From positions 426,545-490,544 of the forward strand of contig CAJQUN010000416.1 of assembly GCA_907163345.1 (NCBI GenBank): DNA of 64,000 nucleotides. Direction: 5' to 3'. Made by a program: the position numbers and the translations under genes. The notes under the pieces were generated by a model. That model saw nothing but the letters and a program-made list of their open reading frames with translations. It was not told where the DNA came from and did not search any database. The stretch comes from Haberlea rhodopensis. Lineage: Eukaryota; Streptophyta; Magnoliopsida; Lamiales; Gesneriaceae. Of this stretch, positions 23,401 to 33,114 are shown in pieces (position 1 is the first letter of the stretch; each line of letters opens with the position of its first letter).

Positions 23401-24462
23401 GGAGAACATTTACTAAAGGAGATTCACGAAGGCTGTTGTGGGAATCATTCGGGAAGTAATATGTTATATCAGAAAGCCCTTCGGGCAGGATATTATTGGC
23501 CCAGTATGAGAGAAAATGCCGAAGACATTGTTAAAAAATGTAACAATTGCCAGAAACATGCAAATTTATCTCACATACCCGCAGAGGTCTTAAATAGCAG
23601 TATCACTTCCTGTCCCTTTGATCAATGGGGGATGGACATCGTCGGACATTTTCCCCTTGCCACGGGGCAAAGAAAATTCCTCCTAGTAGCAGTGGAATAC
23701 TTTACGAAATGGGTGGAAGCCGAGCCTTTAGCAAAAATAACTGAGGAGGAAGTCATCAAATTCTTATGGAGAAGCATAGTATGTCGGTTCGGAATACCGA
23801 GGAGAATTATTTCGGATAATGGAAGGCAATTTCAGGGAAAGAAAATACAGGAGTGGTGCGAAGAGATGAAAATTAAGCAAATATTCACGTCAGTAGCCTA
23901 TCCACAATCAAATGGACAAGTCGAAGTTATTAACCGTATTCTATTACATGGGATTAAGACGAAGCTGGAAGGGGCCCGAGGGGAATGGGTAAATGAACTA
24001 CCTGGAGTCTTGTGGGCATATCGAACAACTCCTCGGGTATCTACAGGGGAAACTCCGTATAGTCTAGTATACGGTTCGGAGGCCCTCATTCCAGCAGAAA
24101 TTGGGATTGAGTCTCTCCGCGTACAATGTTATGATCCAGAGCAGAACGAGGTTAAGAGAATGCAAGAGTTGGATGAGATTGATCAGCTAAGAGAACAGGC
24201 TGTAGCAAGAACAGAGCTATATAAAGTAAGGATTACCAACGCCTATAACCGAAGGGTTCGATCAAGAACATTTCAAGTTGGTGATTTAGTGTTACGAAGA
24301 ACAAATCCTGCTGGTGAGGTGAAAAAGTTGGCACCCAAATGGGAAGGTCCTTACAAAATTAAGGAAGTAATCGGAAGAGGAGCATACAGGCTGGAAGATC
24401 ATGAAGGTCGGAAATTGGTAAGACCTTGGAACATTCATAACTTGAAGAAATATTTTGTGTAA
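20416..24462 (+). CDS. Pol polyprotein of the Tat element (PR-RT-RH-aRH-INT)
   Basis: An open 1,348-residue frame. Order: retropepsin (DTGSS, D at 136), reverse transcriptase (MPFGLKNAGATYQRLM; catalytic YVDD at 509-512), a first RNase H lacking the usual acidic start (VYLSVTEEVISSVLIQE), a second archaeal-type RNase H (FIDGSS with D786, NNEAEFEAL, FMDS with D848, DNDRADSLAKLA), then integrase. Integrase has the zinc motif H1004, H1011, C1042, C1045 and the catalytic triad D1074, D1134, E1170 with 35 residues between the last two. The C-terminus ends at RPWNIHNLKKYFV; no chromodomain is present. The double RNase H places it in the Tat lineage. All catalytic residues checked are present, so only gag is visibly defective. 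Confidence 0.95.
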   Translation: MDVRRGADDDLRNSAPFPRNNVNPGRGVLQPVPWAVRGERGEAGNQVTRERTMSNIPNRGTIHIISGGTSCGDSNRARKSYARKLEVLSINPSHTQESPSIAFGPADLQGIYFPHEDTLVISATIANDNGQRIFVDTGSSADVLFLNTLKQMELGSITVQKVNTSLHGFTGEAISPIGQVSLPVTLGEEPKTKTKMITFLIVDAPSSYNIILGRPALTAFEAVASTYHLKIKFPVGEEVGQVRGSQSSSRKCYVQELKQDKGKNGEDGERGSNKRKHGQPEEEERIIPEEEFMSIELGHPAKTTRIGSKLDPELRKRVIDCLIANLDVFAWNSSELIGVKPEIAEHHLNVDPGARAIKQKRRHFGPEKDAVIAKQVEELLKAGHIREISFPTWLSNMVLVPKTGDKWRMCVDFRDVNKACPKDCYPLPRIDQLVDSTAGHELLCLMNAYQGYHQIPLAREDQSKVSFVTAGGTFCYIVMPFGLKNAGATYQRLMDKMFKDQIGRNVEVYVDDVLIKSKKAQNLIEDMEEVFATLRKFGMKLNPAKCTFGIHSGKFLGYMVTERGVEANPEKIRAIQEMNPPRTLNEVQRLAGRIAALSRFISRSADRSLPFFKALRRGIQFEWDDQCQWAFEDLKEYLAQLPLMNKPEHNETLLVYLSVTEEVISSVLIQEKCGQQQPVYYVSRALQGAEQRYPEIEKLALALVITARRLRPYFLSHPIMVVTSTPLGRLLSKAEISGRMVKWATELSEFDISYQPRTSIKAQALSDFLVEVTHTREEKYWSLFIDGSSTQKGSGAGIILISPEGEEVSIAIQFGFHSSNNEAEFEALLSGLQVALDAGARKVKVFMDSMLVVQQVNGVYKVKEEKLKKYVEKAQLLTTQFQEVELKQIPREDNDRADSLAKLASSIHEWKNRKVLVQDLLVSHIAINSIMNLEPCIISDWREHIIKFLKNRVLPLDPKEAARVKRMERRFVLAEGKLFKRGFSVSFLQCTSTQEGEHLLKEIHEGCCGNHSGSNMLYQKALRAGYYWPSMRENAEDIVKKCNNCQKHANLSHIPAEVLNSSITSCPFDQWGMDIVGHFPLATGQRKFLLVAVEYFTKWVEAEPLAKITEEEVIKFLWRSIVCRFGIPRRIISDNGRQFQGKKIQEWCEEMKIKQIFTSVAYPQSNGQVEVINRILLHGIKTKLEGARGEWVNELPGVLWAYRTTPRVSTGETPYSLVYGSEALIPAEIGIESLRVQCYDPEQNEVKRMQELDEIDQLREQAVARTELYKVRITNAYNRRVRSRTFQVGDLVLRRTNPAGEVKKLAPKWEGPYKIKEVIGRGAYRLEDHEGRKLVRPWNIHNLKKYFV

Positions 24463-24543
24463 TCTTTCTTTTTTGTTGTTTTATAAATTCAGCAGTAATA
24501 AAATGAAAATATTTGATTCATCGAGTTTGTTCGAAATTCTAAT

Positions 24544-26672
24544 GGTTTACTCGCGGGATCGGGATGTTTGGTCCACGTTTAAGCGTTAAAGTATTATCGG
24601 TTTACTCGTGGGATTGGGATGTTTGGTCCACGTTTAAACATTGCATCATCATCGGTTTACTCGTAGGATCGGGATGTTTGGTCCACGTTTAAACGTTAAA
24701 TCATCATCGGTTTACTCGTGGGATCGGGATGTTTGGTCCACGTTTTAAACCTAAAATTGCCTAAGTGTTTGTGCTCGGGGTAGCGAGCTTGTTCGGAATT
24801 TTAGTTGTTTACTCGTGGGATCGGGATGTTTGGTCCACGTTTTAAACCTAAAATTGCCTAAGTGTTTGTGCTCGGGGTAGCGAGCTTGTTCGGAATTTTA
24901 GTTGTTTACTCGTGGGATCGGGATGTTTGGTCCACGTTTTAAACCTAAAATTGCCTAAGTGTTTGTGCTCGGGGTAGCGAGCTTGTTCGGAATTTTAGTT
25001 GTTTACTCGTGGGATCAGGATGTTTGGTCCACGTTTTAAACCTAAAATTGCCTAAGTGTTTGTGCTCGGGGTAGCGAGCTGTTCGGATTTTTAGTTGTTT
25101 ACCCGTGGGATCGGGATGTTTGGTCCACGTTTTAAACCTAAAATTGCCTAAGTGTTTGTGCTCGGGGGTAGCGAGCTTGTTCGGAATTTTAGTTGTTTAC
25201 TCGTGGGATCGGGATGTTTGGTCCACGTTATAAACCTAAAATTGCCTAAGTGTTTGTGCTCGGGGGTAGCGAGCTTGTTCGGAATTTTAGTTGTTTACTC
25301 GTGGGATCGGGATGTTTGGTCCACGTTTTAAACCTAAAATTGCCTAAGTGTTTGTGCTCGGGGGTAGCGAGCTTGTTCGGAATTTTAGTTGTTTACTCGT
25401 GGGATCGGGATGTTTGGTCCACGTTTTAAACCTAAAATTGCCTAAGTGTTTGTGCTCGGGGTAGCGAGCTTGTTCGGAATTGTTCGGAATTTTAGTTGTT
25501 TACTCGTGGGATCGGGATGTTTGGTCCACGTTTTAAACCTAAAATTGCCTAAGTGTTTGTGCTCGGGGTAGCGAGCTTGTTCGGAATTGTTCGGAATTTT
25601 AGTTGTTTACCTCGTGGGATCGGGATGTTTGGTCCACGTTTTAAACCTAAAATTGCCTAAGTGTTTGTGCTCGGGGTAGCGAGCTTGTTCGGAATTTTAG
25701 TTGTTTACTCGTGGGATCGGGATGTTTGGTCCACGTTTTAAACCTACAATTGCTTAAGTGTTTGTGCTCGGGGGTAGCGAGCTTGTTCGGAATTTTAGTT
25801 GTTTACTCGTGGGATCGGGATGTTTGGTCCACGTTTTAAACCTAAAATTGCCTAAGTGTTTGTGCTCGGGGGTAGCGAGCTTGTTCGGAATTTTAGTTGT
25901 TTACTCGTGGGATCGGGATGTTTGGTCCACGTTTTAAACCTAAAATTGCCTAAGTGTTTGTGCTCGGGGGTAGCGAGCTTGTTCGGAATTTTAGTTGTTT
26001 ACTCGTGGGATCGGGATGTTTGGTCCACGTTTTAAACCTAAAATTGCCTAAGTGTTTGTGCTCGGGGGTAGCGAGCTTGTTCGGAATTTTAGTTGTTTAC
26101 TCGTGGGATCGGGATGTTTGGTCCACGTTTTAAACCTAAAATTGCCTAAGTGTTTGTGCTCAGGGTAGCGAGCTTGTTCGGAATTTTAGTTGTTTACTCG
26201 TGGGATCGGGATGTTTGGTCAACGTTTTAAAGCTAAAATTGCCTAAGTGTTTGTGCTCGGGGGTAGCGAGCTTGTTCGGAATTTTAGTTGTTTACTCGTG
26301 GGATCGGGATGCTTGGTCCACGTTTTAAACCTAAAATTGCCTAAGTGTTTGTGCTAGGGGGTAGCGAGCTTGTTCGGAATTTTAGTTGTTTACTCGTGGG
26401 ATCGGGATGTTTGGTCCACGTTTTAAACCTAAAATTGCCTAAGTGTTTGTGCTCGGGGTAGCGAGCTTGTTCGGAATTTTAGTTGTTTACTCGTGGGATC
26501 GGGATGTTTGGTCCACGTTTTAAACCTAAAATTGCCTAAGTGTTTGTGCTCGGGGTAGCGAGCTGTTCGGAATTTTAGTTGTTTACTCGTGGGATCGGGA
26601 TGTTTGGTCCACGTTTTAAACCTAAAATTGCCTAAGTGTTTGTGCTCGGGGTAAGGAGCTGTTCGGAATTTT
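24544..26672 (+). repeat. Tandem array of about 23 units in the Tat 3' region
   Basis: The core GTTTACTCGTGGGATCGGGA, followed by TGTTTGGTCCACG, occurs 23 times. The first three units are short (about 55-60 bp). The following 20 are about 97 bp and add the block CCTAAAATTGCCTAAGTG and GTAGCGAGCTTGTTCGGAAT. Units are nearly identical; variants are a G-run of four or five in GCTCGGGG(G)TAG, and a duplicated TTGTTCGGAA in two units (near 25470 and 25575). It starts about 80 bp after the pol stop and ends about 60 bp before the antisense gene stop. Confidence 0.97.
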
Positions 26673-26730
26673 AATAAATGATTTCATTAATAAACGAAAA
26701 AGAAATACAAGAAAGGGTAAAAATTATACT

Positions 26731-28761
26731 CTATGGCTGGAATAACTCCTCGGGGAGGCTCTCCAGAGCAGCATTAACATCAAGGAAATCTTTGGAAGCT
26801 CCTTCGGGCGGATAGCCCTGAGATCCAAATTGATTGACACATGCTTCAAAGCCATGATCAAAGAACTTGTAAGCACGGTCAGCCACCATGCTGCTATACT
26901 CTGGAGACTTCAAAAACTCTGCTTTCTTCGAAAGCCATAGTTCTTCCGCGCGAGCAGTTGTGGAAGATTTCTCCTGAGCCAGCTGCTCGGAGACAGCTTG
27001 ATGTTGCTCAGCCAGGGCTTTATACTGCTCTGACAAAGAAGAGTTAGCATCTTCCAGAGCAGCAAACTTTGTCTGCTCCTCTGCCAGGACCTGCTCCGCC
27101 TTGTCCCGAGCCGATACCAGGGCCGAGTGCCGCTCCTCTAAAAGGCTCACTGTTTTCTTCAACTCCTCACCCATACCCTCTAACTGCCGGATGCGCTTCT
27201 GATTTTGCCCATCAGCCAATCGAACTGAATGAAAACGAGTGAGAAGTTCACCCGCCATCATGTGGGCCTGCATCAGACCATATATAAAGTTAAAATAACA
27301 AATGAAGGTATTGAAAGAAGACAAACGGAACAAATTAATGGGCATAAACATTTACCTGGGTAAAGGAGGAGGAGAAGTCGTTCACCAAGTTGCTGAAAGC
27401 CAGCTCCCCGAGGTATTTTCGATCAGCAGGGTTGGGGGTATAGCACAGCATGGAATGGGAGGCTTTGGGATCGGGTTTTTTCAGTAGTGGAACAGTAGGG
27501 GAGTACGTCCACGAAGGGATATGGTATCTCGAAGAAGGTCGAGATACACCGAGAGCGGGTTGAGAGGAGGCTCGAGGTTCGGAAGGGATAAGGGAAGAAT
27601 AAGTTTTTTTAGTAGGAGGTGCTTGGGGCGAGGAACTTGGACCTTCGGGAGTAGTCTTCCTCTTGCGATGAAGAGCATGAGTCTTCTCAGGTGAAGCCTT
27701 CTCCTCAGAAGGAGTCAAAATCTCAATAGAAGGGGGAGGTACAGGAATAGCAGCAGCCTTAGAAGTTTGGCCTTTTTGGCTCTTCTCCCTTAGCTTCTCG
27801 GCTATCATTGCCTTCATCATTTTTGTTTCTGAAAAGAGCAGAGAAATATTAGTCCGAACATGATAAGTTAAAAGTAAAACGAAGAAGATTACTTGGAAAG
27901 CACTCACCGAGGGACATTTTCAAGGATACACCCTTGGGGCTCAATTGGAACAAGTATAGCAGTCCGTCGTCAATCAGCTCCATCAAATTATAACACTGAT
28001 CGCCAAGTGCACGACGAACCAACAAATACGGTTCCTCCTCAAGGTGACCCTTGATTGATTTCCCCCTCGGGAGACTTTCCCTCCACTCCATAGGGCAATC
28101 CCAAGGCTGGAGGGGACGAGCAAAGAAGTAAGAATTTTTCCAATTTTTTATAGACGAGGGGTATTTTTTGAGGAAGCCAACCCCTGTCCTTGAGGAAAAG
28201 TGAAAAAAGCCCGATCTCTTTCTTGTTCAGTTGGAAGAAACAATGAAAAAGCTCGGGAGTAGGGGTAAAACCCAGATAAGAAAGAACTATGAAGAAGCCT
28301 GCTAATAACCTATAGCTATTGGGAAATAATTGACTAAGGGAAACGCAGAAGTAGGAGGCCACTTCAATAAAGAAAGAAGGGACGGGAAAACGGAGCCCTC
28401 CTCAGAGTTGGTCTATATAGAAAGGAAAATACCCCTTAGGGGGTAAGTGGAGACGAGATCCAGAAGGGGGAGCAATAATAGAAGTCCCCTCAGAAATCCC
28501 CCATTTAGTTCGGATATTGATGAGTTGCTGAGGCAATTTAACCTCAGACTCGAATATCTCGAACCAAGGAACCCTGGCTTTAACTAAATCTCGCTCCGTA
28601 GCACGTTTCTGCTCTTGTTTATGAGCAGCCGACGCAGCAGAAGAGCTTAGGGTTTTGTCACTATCGAAAGAGGAAGAGGCTTGAGGAGAAGGGCTAAGAG
28701 CATCTCCTTCGGTAAACCTATCTATAGCTTGCAATGAAGAATCGGCTGAGGAAGAAACCAT
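26731..28761 (-). pseudogene. Antisense spliced gene of the Tat element (damaged)
   Basis: Extra antisense genes between pol and the 3' LTR are known in Tat-lineage elements; their function is unknown. Three exons: 28761-27908, 27828-27356 and 27267-26731, with borders CG|GTGAGT...TTTTCAG|AA and CAG|GTAAAT...ATGCAG|GC, all in phase. Exon 1 starts MVSSSADSSLQAIDRF and carries a conserved region (PPKGYFPFYIDQL, VASYFCVSLSQLFPNSYR, LAGFFIVLSYLGFTPTPELF). Exon 2 is serine/proline-rich. Exon 3 is coiled coil (LEGMGEELKKTVSLLEERH) and ends PEELFQP. Exon 1 has an in-frame TGA at 28402-28404 and a frameshift near 28195, so this copy is not functional. The domain resembles the putative gypsy-type transposon family of Pfam, which I give from memory. 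Confidence 0.8.
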
Positions 28762-28871
28762 ACTTAAGTGATTAAAAAGAAGGGAACTGGTGAGACAAGT
28801 TGTTCGACCGTCTGGTGCTAGCTCGGAAGCAAAATGCAGTAAAGTAAAAACAAATGAAGAAAATGGAGGGG

Positions 28872-28879
28872 TATTTATA
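28872..28879 (-). promoter_or_regulatory. TATA box for the Tat antisense gene
   Basis: On the minus strand GCTATAAATACCCC lies about 110 bp upstream of the antisense ATG (28761). The antisense gene thus seems to have its own promoter rather than depending on the LTR. Confidence 0.6.
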
Positions 28880-29101
28880 GCGGGGACCATGTGAACAGTC
28901 ATTTAATCCTTACCGTCCAAAAATAAGGGAATGGACGGTTATAAAGCAGCCTCGGGAAACGAAACGTCGCGCGGCATTTAAAATATCTTTTAAAATATTA
29001 GGGCGGGAAAAAAGGGCGGCAAAAATATCCCGAGCAGGTCAAGTTTGGGATTTTACCCGAAGACAATAAAACAAGACTTCAAAGGTCTCGTCTTGCTTTA
29101 C

Positions 29102-29116
29102 TTTAGGGGGGTGAGG
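29102..29116 (+). other. Polypurine tract of the Tat element
   Basis: TTTAGGGGGGTGAGG directly precedes the 3' LTR start at 29117. Confidence 0.75.
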
Positions 29117-29736
29117 TGATGTCATATGACATATTGACCTCCTCGGGTAAAATCCCTCAAGGGCCGAACAAAGACATATACCGAACATAGTGCACCGAAC
29201 GGAAAGCACCGAGCAGGGTTTTACCGAACAGCTGTAACCCTCCTCGGTTTTCTGGTCAAAGATTAGCGGAAGACCCGGGAATAACTAACAAATTAACCGG
29301 CGTGAATGAACGTGCAATAATGGGGCGCGGATTTCTCGGACGTGTGGGGCTCCAGTTAAGCCACGATCAGAGGACATCGTGTTCCGGATCTCCCGCGAGT
29401 CAATCACTAGGAATAGTCCTATAAATACCCGCGGATGTCATCACAGAAAGGGTTGGATTTTTCTGGGCAAAAAGACTCCGAAGAGAGCAAACTTGAGTCT
29501 GTTCGGTCTTTCTTATAATTTCTATAACAGTAGTCGTGTAAGTCATTGAATAATTTTTTCTTGTGTCCAGATCATCTTGTAAATCATCAATATTTATAGT
29601 GGAGCTTTATACTGGACTAGGTCCCGTGGTTTTTCTCTCAATTTGAGGGTTTTCCACGTAAAAAATCTTGGTGTATTCCTTTTATTTTTCGTAAACATTT
29701 AATTCTACCAAACACGTAAAATAACTGATCACATCA
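29117..29736 (+). repeat. 3' LTR of the Tat element
   Basis: 620 bp, same ends as the 5' LTR. The four differences I see are CTCGG for CTAGG, GAGTCTG for GAGTATG, and two in the last 14 bases (ACTGATCACATCA for ACGGATCGCATCA). Confidence 0.95.
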
Positions 29737-29751
29737 ATCGGGTTTGTGGAA

Positions 29752-30570
29752 AATAATTACGATTCATCAGTTATAATAACATGCACCAGGTGTAATTACG
29801 ATGCACCATTTGTAATTTACATGCACATGTTATAATTTAAATGCACCAGTTATGATTATGATGCAACAATTATAATTAAATGCACCAGGTGTAATTACAT
29901 AATTACATGCACCAGTTATGTATGCACCAGTTATTATTATGATGCACCAATTATAATTGTATGCACCAGTTATAACTTACATGCATCAGTTATAATTACA
30001 TGCACCAGGAATAATGACATGCACCAGTTATAATATATATGCACCAGGTGTAATTACGATGCACCAGTTATAATTTGATGCACCAGTTATAATTACATGC
30101 ACCAGTTATAATAACATGCATCAGGTGTAATTACGATGCACCAGTTATAATTACATAATTATATGCACCAGTTATAATTTGATGCAACAGTTATAATTTG
30201 ATGCACCAGTTATAATAGCATGCACCAGATGTAATTACGATGCACCGGTTATAATTAGATGCATCAGTTATAATTACATAATTACATGCACCAGTTATAA
30301 TTAAATAATTACATGCACCAGTTATAATTTACATGCACCAGTTCTAATAGCATGCACCAGATGTAATTACGATGCACCGGTTATAATTAGATGCATCAGT
30401 TATAATTACATAATTACATGCACCAGTTATAATTAAATAATTACATGCACCAGTTATAATTTACATGCACCAGTTATAATTATGATGCACCAGTTATAAT
30501 CACATGCACCAGTTATGATTACATGCACTAGTTATAATATCATGCACGAGCTATAATATCATGGAAACTT
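29752..30570 (+). repeat. Minisatellite, ATGCACCAGTTATAATTA units (forward arm)
   Basis: Some 40 imperfect units of about 18-20 bp with core TGCACCAGTTATAATTA, alternating with variants such as CACCAGGTGTAATTACGA. A larger block (GATGTAATTACGATGCACCG onward) is duplicated at about 30229 and 30360. It belongs to the interior of the MULE-type element. Confidence 0.95.
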
Positions 30571-30839
30571 AAAATTGCATGCAACAGTTATTTTTTAAAT
30601 TTTCATGCCAATCGTAAATCTCATTTTTTAAAAAAAAAATTAATGGCAAAAGGAGGAGAGAGAAATAAAAAAACCCGGTATGTTCTCACTGAATTATATC
30701 CATCGGGATCCTTTTATTACCTATCATTTGTTCTCCCTTTTCATTTTCCACAAACCCGATATTTTCTCACTGAATTATTTTTTAAATAAAAAAAATTTAA
30801 TAAAAGTTGACGTCGCCATCCGGGATGGCGATTTCAACT

Positions 30840-31050
30840 TTGGTGCATGAAATCATAACTGGTGCATGTAATTATGTAATTACACCTGGTGCATGTAATT
30901 ATAACTGTTGCATCATAATCATAACTGGTGCATTTAAATTATAACTGATGCATGTAAATTATAACTGGTGCCGTAATTACACCTGGTGTATGTTATTATA
31001 ACTGGTGCATGTAATTATAACTGGTGCATCTAATTATAACTGATACATCG
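30840..31050 (-). repeat. Minisatellite, inverted arm
   Basis: About ten units of the same minisatellite in reverse orientation (TAACTGGTGCATGTAATTAT). Together with the forward arm this makes the element one large foldback. Between the arms (30600-30838) are extra partial copies of the TIR, including CGCCATCCGGGATGGCG. Confidence 0.9.
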
Positions 31051-31584
31051 TAATTATTTTCCACAAACCCGGTATTTTCTCATTGAATTATTTTTTAAAT
31101 AAACATTTAATAAAAAGTTGAAATCGCCATCCGGGATAGCGATTTATTGTATTTTAGTAACTGATTTTTTTGTTACGGTATTTCGTAAATTTGTATTTTT
31201 ATTTTATATTATTGAAATATTTATACCTGGATCTTGATGTGTCTTTCTTGGGATTTCACGTGGTGTGATGTTTATTTATTTTACTTGATGCTTGTTGGTT
31301 TCTCTAGGTATGAAGAGGTAGTTAAATCTTTCGTTTTGGATAGTTTTTATGCAATGGGTTCCTTTATTTTTAGCAGATCGGCACGTTAATGTGATTTGGC
31401 ATTCGGTTCACTTAACTGTTTTCTTGGTGAATAATGGTATTAGTTTGTTTGTTACTTCTTTTCATTTGTAGTTTTGTTTGAAATCTCTTACGATGACTGA
31501 TTGGACTTGATCTATTTTCACCGGACAGATTGCAACTTGACACCTGCATCTTCAGATGACTTTCTCGATGTAGTGATTCTGTTA

Positions 31585-31586
<2 letters not shown>

Positions 31587-31622
<36 letters not shown>
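31587..31622 (+). repeat. (CT)n microsatellite
   Basis: An uninterrupted CT run of about 35 bases in the presumed 5'UTR of the PI4K-type gene. The opposite arm, a GA run, occurs in the presumed first exon at 17870-17885. Confidence 0.9.
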
Positions 31623-31623
<1 letters not shown>

Positions 31624-31861
31624 TTTGCCCCTTGCGATATTCCGGTGCTGCAATCTATTCTGGTTTCCAGCATATTTAGAAGGTGGTAGCTAAGATCTCC
31701 TTACTGACTGATGATTGTTGCTAGATCAATTATATTTGTGGTTCAATCGCAATTGGCTTCTGAGTTTGGCAGTCAATTGAGAGCGAGGGGAGAGCTCTAT
31801 GACGTTGCCATCTTGGTTGCTCTCTGTGAGAAGAATCACAATCAGTCTTTCTCATCCTTTC

Positions 31862-32233
31862 ATGCCTCCTAAGTTGGATAGCCCTGTTTAAACTCAAATG
31901 GCTGTGGCAGTTTTCAAGAGTCCACTTGGAAGTGGGTACTACCACGGAAACAATAGGATGGAAGGGAAACCCACTGGAAGGAGACGTGTTTTTGTTCAGA
32001 CAGAGACAGGTTGTGTGTTGGGGATGGAATTGGACCGGAATGACAATGCCCATACAGTGAAAAGGAGGTTGCAGCTGGCCCTGAATTTTCCTATTGAGGA
32101 GAGTTCATTGACATTTCGCAATATGGTTCTAAAGAACGACCTTAGTTCCATTCGTAAGGATTCTCCACTCTTACTGACAAGGAATTTGATGCACATAAGA
32201 ATACGATGCTTCATGATAGTATATTGTTTGTGA
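31862..32233 (+). pseudogene. PI4K-gamma-type gene, N-terminal ubiquitin-like part only
   Basis: PI4K-gamma proteins have N-terminal ubiquitin-like domains followed by a kinase-like domain. Here the typical start MPPKLDSPV is followed by a stop (TAA at 31889-31891), but a second Met (31898) restarts in the same frame: MAVAVFKSPLGSGYY, then GRRRVFVQTETGCVLGMELD, NDNAHTVKRRLQLALNFP and DSPLLLTRNLMH. After this the match to the family ends abruptly and the frame stops at 32233, leaving 111 residues. The second ubiquitin-like domain and the whole kinase part are absent for the rest of the window. It is a truncated gene; a short ubiquitin-like protein could still be made. Confidence 0.75.
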
Positions 32234-32424
32234 ATTTTAATAATATTTTGTTAACACAAAGAATGATTTTTCTCTTTAGCCCAGTTTTAACGACTTGAGC
32301 AATCTTATTCACACACCAAAGTTGAATTTTTGGAAAGAGTCGAACACGAAATCAAGATTTAAATGAATGATTGGAATTTAACATAAACTATAAAAATGCC
32401 TATTTCATTACTTGACTTGATATT
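32234..32424. other. Spacer after the truncated PI4K-type gene
   Basis: AT-rich, with no similarity to the kinase exon that should follow. Nothing recognisable. The truncation point is at or near 32200. Confidence 0.4.
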
Positions 32425-32560
32425 TGTTGGGATATGCCCTAAGATAACTCATTAGATGATTGTTTATGACATACAATGTATTATGATTTTGTTAATGGCA
32501 ATTCATTATAATATATTATTCTAGCATATGTGTAATATGAATTAATATATAAGTTAATGT

Positions 32561-32680
32561 CCTTAGAATAATATTGTATTGCTCTAAAGATTGTCTCTAG
32601 TCAAGTATTATCATGAATAACCTTAGAATAATATTGTATTGCTCTAAAGATTGTCTCTAGTCAAGTATTATCATGAATAA
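32561..32680 (+). repeat. Perfect 60-bp tandem duplication
   Basis: Two identical 60-bp units (32561-32620, 32621-32680), each starting CCTTAGAATAATATTGTATT. Their identity means the duplication is recent, although it lies in an older solo LTR. Confidence 0.95.
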
Positions 32681-33114
32681 GGATAATGAAAATGCATTGA
32701 GACTAGTATGTTTTGATTGATGAATTGTTCATAGATATAAGATATCAAATCAACACATAGGTGCATGTTAGAGAACGATGTACTGGACAAACCCACCATG
32801 AGAATGCTGCATGGATAGTTATATGAACGTCATAAGCAATTCTCATAGTGATAATAATGTATGCAATCCTTACGACTTGAGATCATCAGAGATCCCAACA
32901 TAAGGAGTCATGTATCTTGATATTGTCAAACGTTACCTGTAACAGGGTAAACTATAAAGACAATCATTGGATACACCACGAATTATGTAGAGGGATGTTG
33001 AGTGATCAAGAAAGGATTTGTCACTCATATATAACAGGAGAAGTGTTTGGGCCCTTGATCAAGTAAGACTAAAATGCATGGCCGTGCTCGAATGAGTCGA
33101 TATGTGATATCGAG

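Larger units (their letters stand above)
18553..29736 (+). mobile_element. Tat-lineage Ty3/gypsy LTR retrotransposon, young insertion
   Basis: 11,184 bp with 5-bp target duplication ATCGG (18548-18552 and 29737-29741), two 620-bp LTRs (TGATG...CATCA), primer-binding site TGGCGCCGTCTGTGGGAAC, damaged gag, an open pol with two RNase H domains, a tandem array, and an antisense spliced gene before the 3' LTR. The second (archaeal-type) RNase H, the array and the antisense gene are features of the Tat lineage. I count four mismatches between the LTRs, so the insertion is recent. Confidence 0.95.
18395..31227. mobile_element. MULE-type element with long TIRs, interrupted by the Tat element
   Basis: A perfect 9-bp target duplication TGGATCTTG (18386-18394 and 31228-31236) flanks inverted repeats of about 190 bp. 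Both start GGTATAAATATT and share ACGAAATACCGTAACAAAAA. The right TIR matches the sequence left and right of the Tat insertion as if it were continuous, so Tat entered the left part of an element originally about 1,644 bp long. The interior has minisatellite arms in opposite orientation and several copies of the palindrome CGCCATCCGGGATGGCG. It has no coding capacity. TSD length and long TIRs point to a Mutator-like MITE. Confidence 0.85.

Noticed and set aside
24544..26672. Regular repeats that could be read as a CRISPR array
   Set aside because: The units are contiguous without unique spacers, lie in a retrotransposon 3' region, and the DNA is from a plant nucleus.
29752..30570. Minisatellite as a telomere- or centromere-type satellite
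   Set aside because: It is limited to the interior of a small TIR element with exact target duplication, and the units are not of telomere type.
31501..31689. Short frame with a Ser/Leu run
   Set aside because: It is translated from the CT microsatellite and has no other support.
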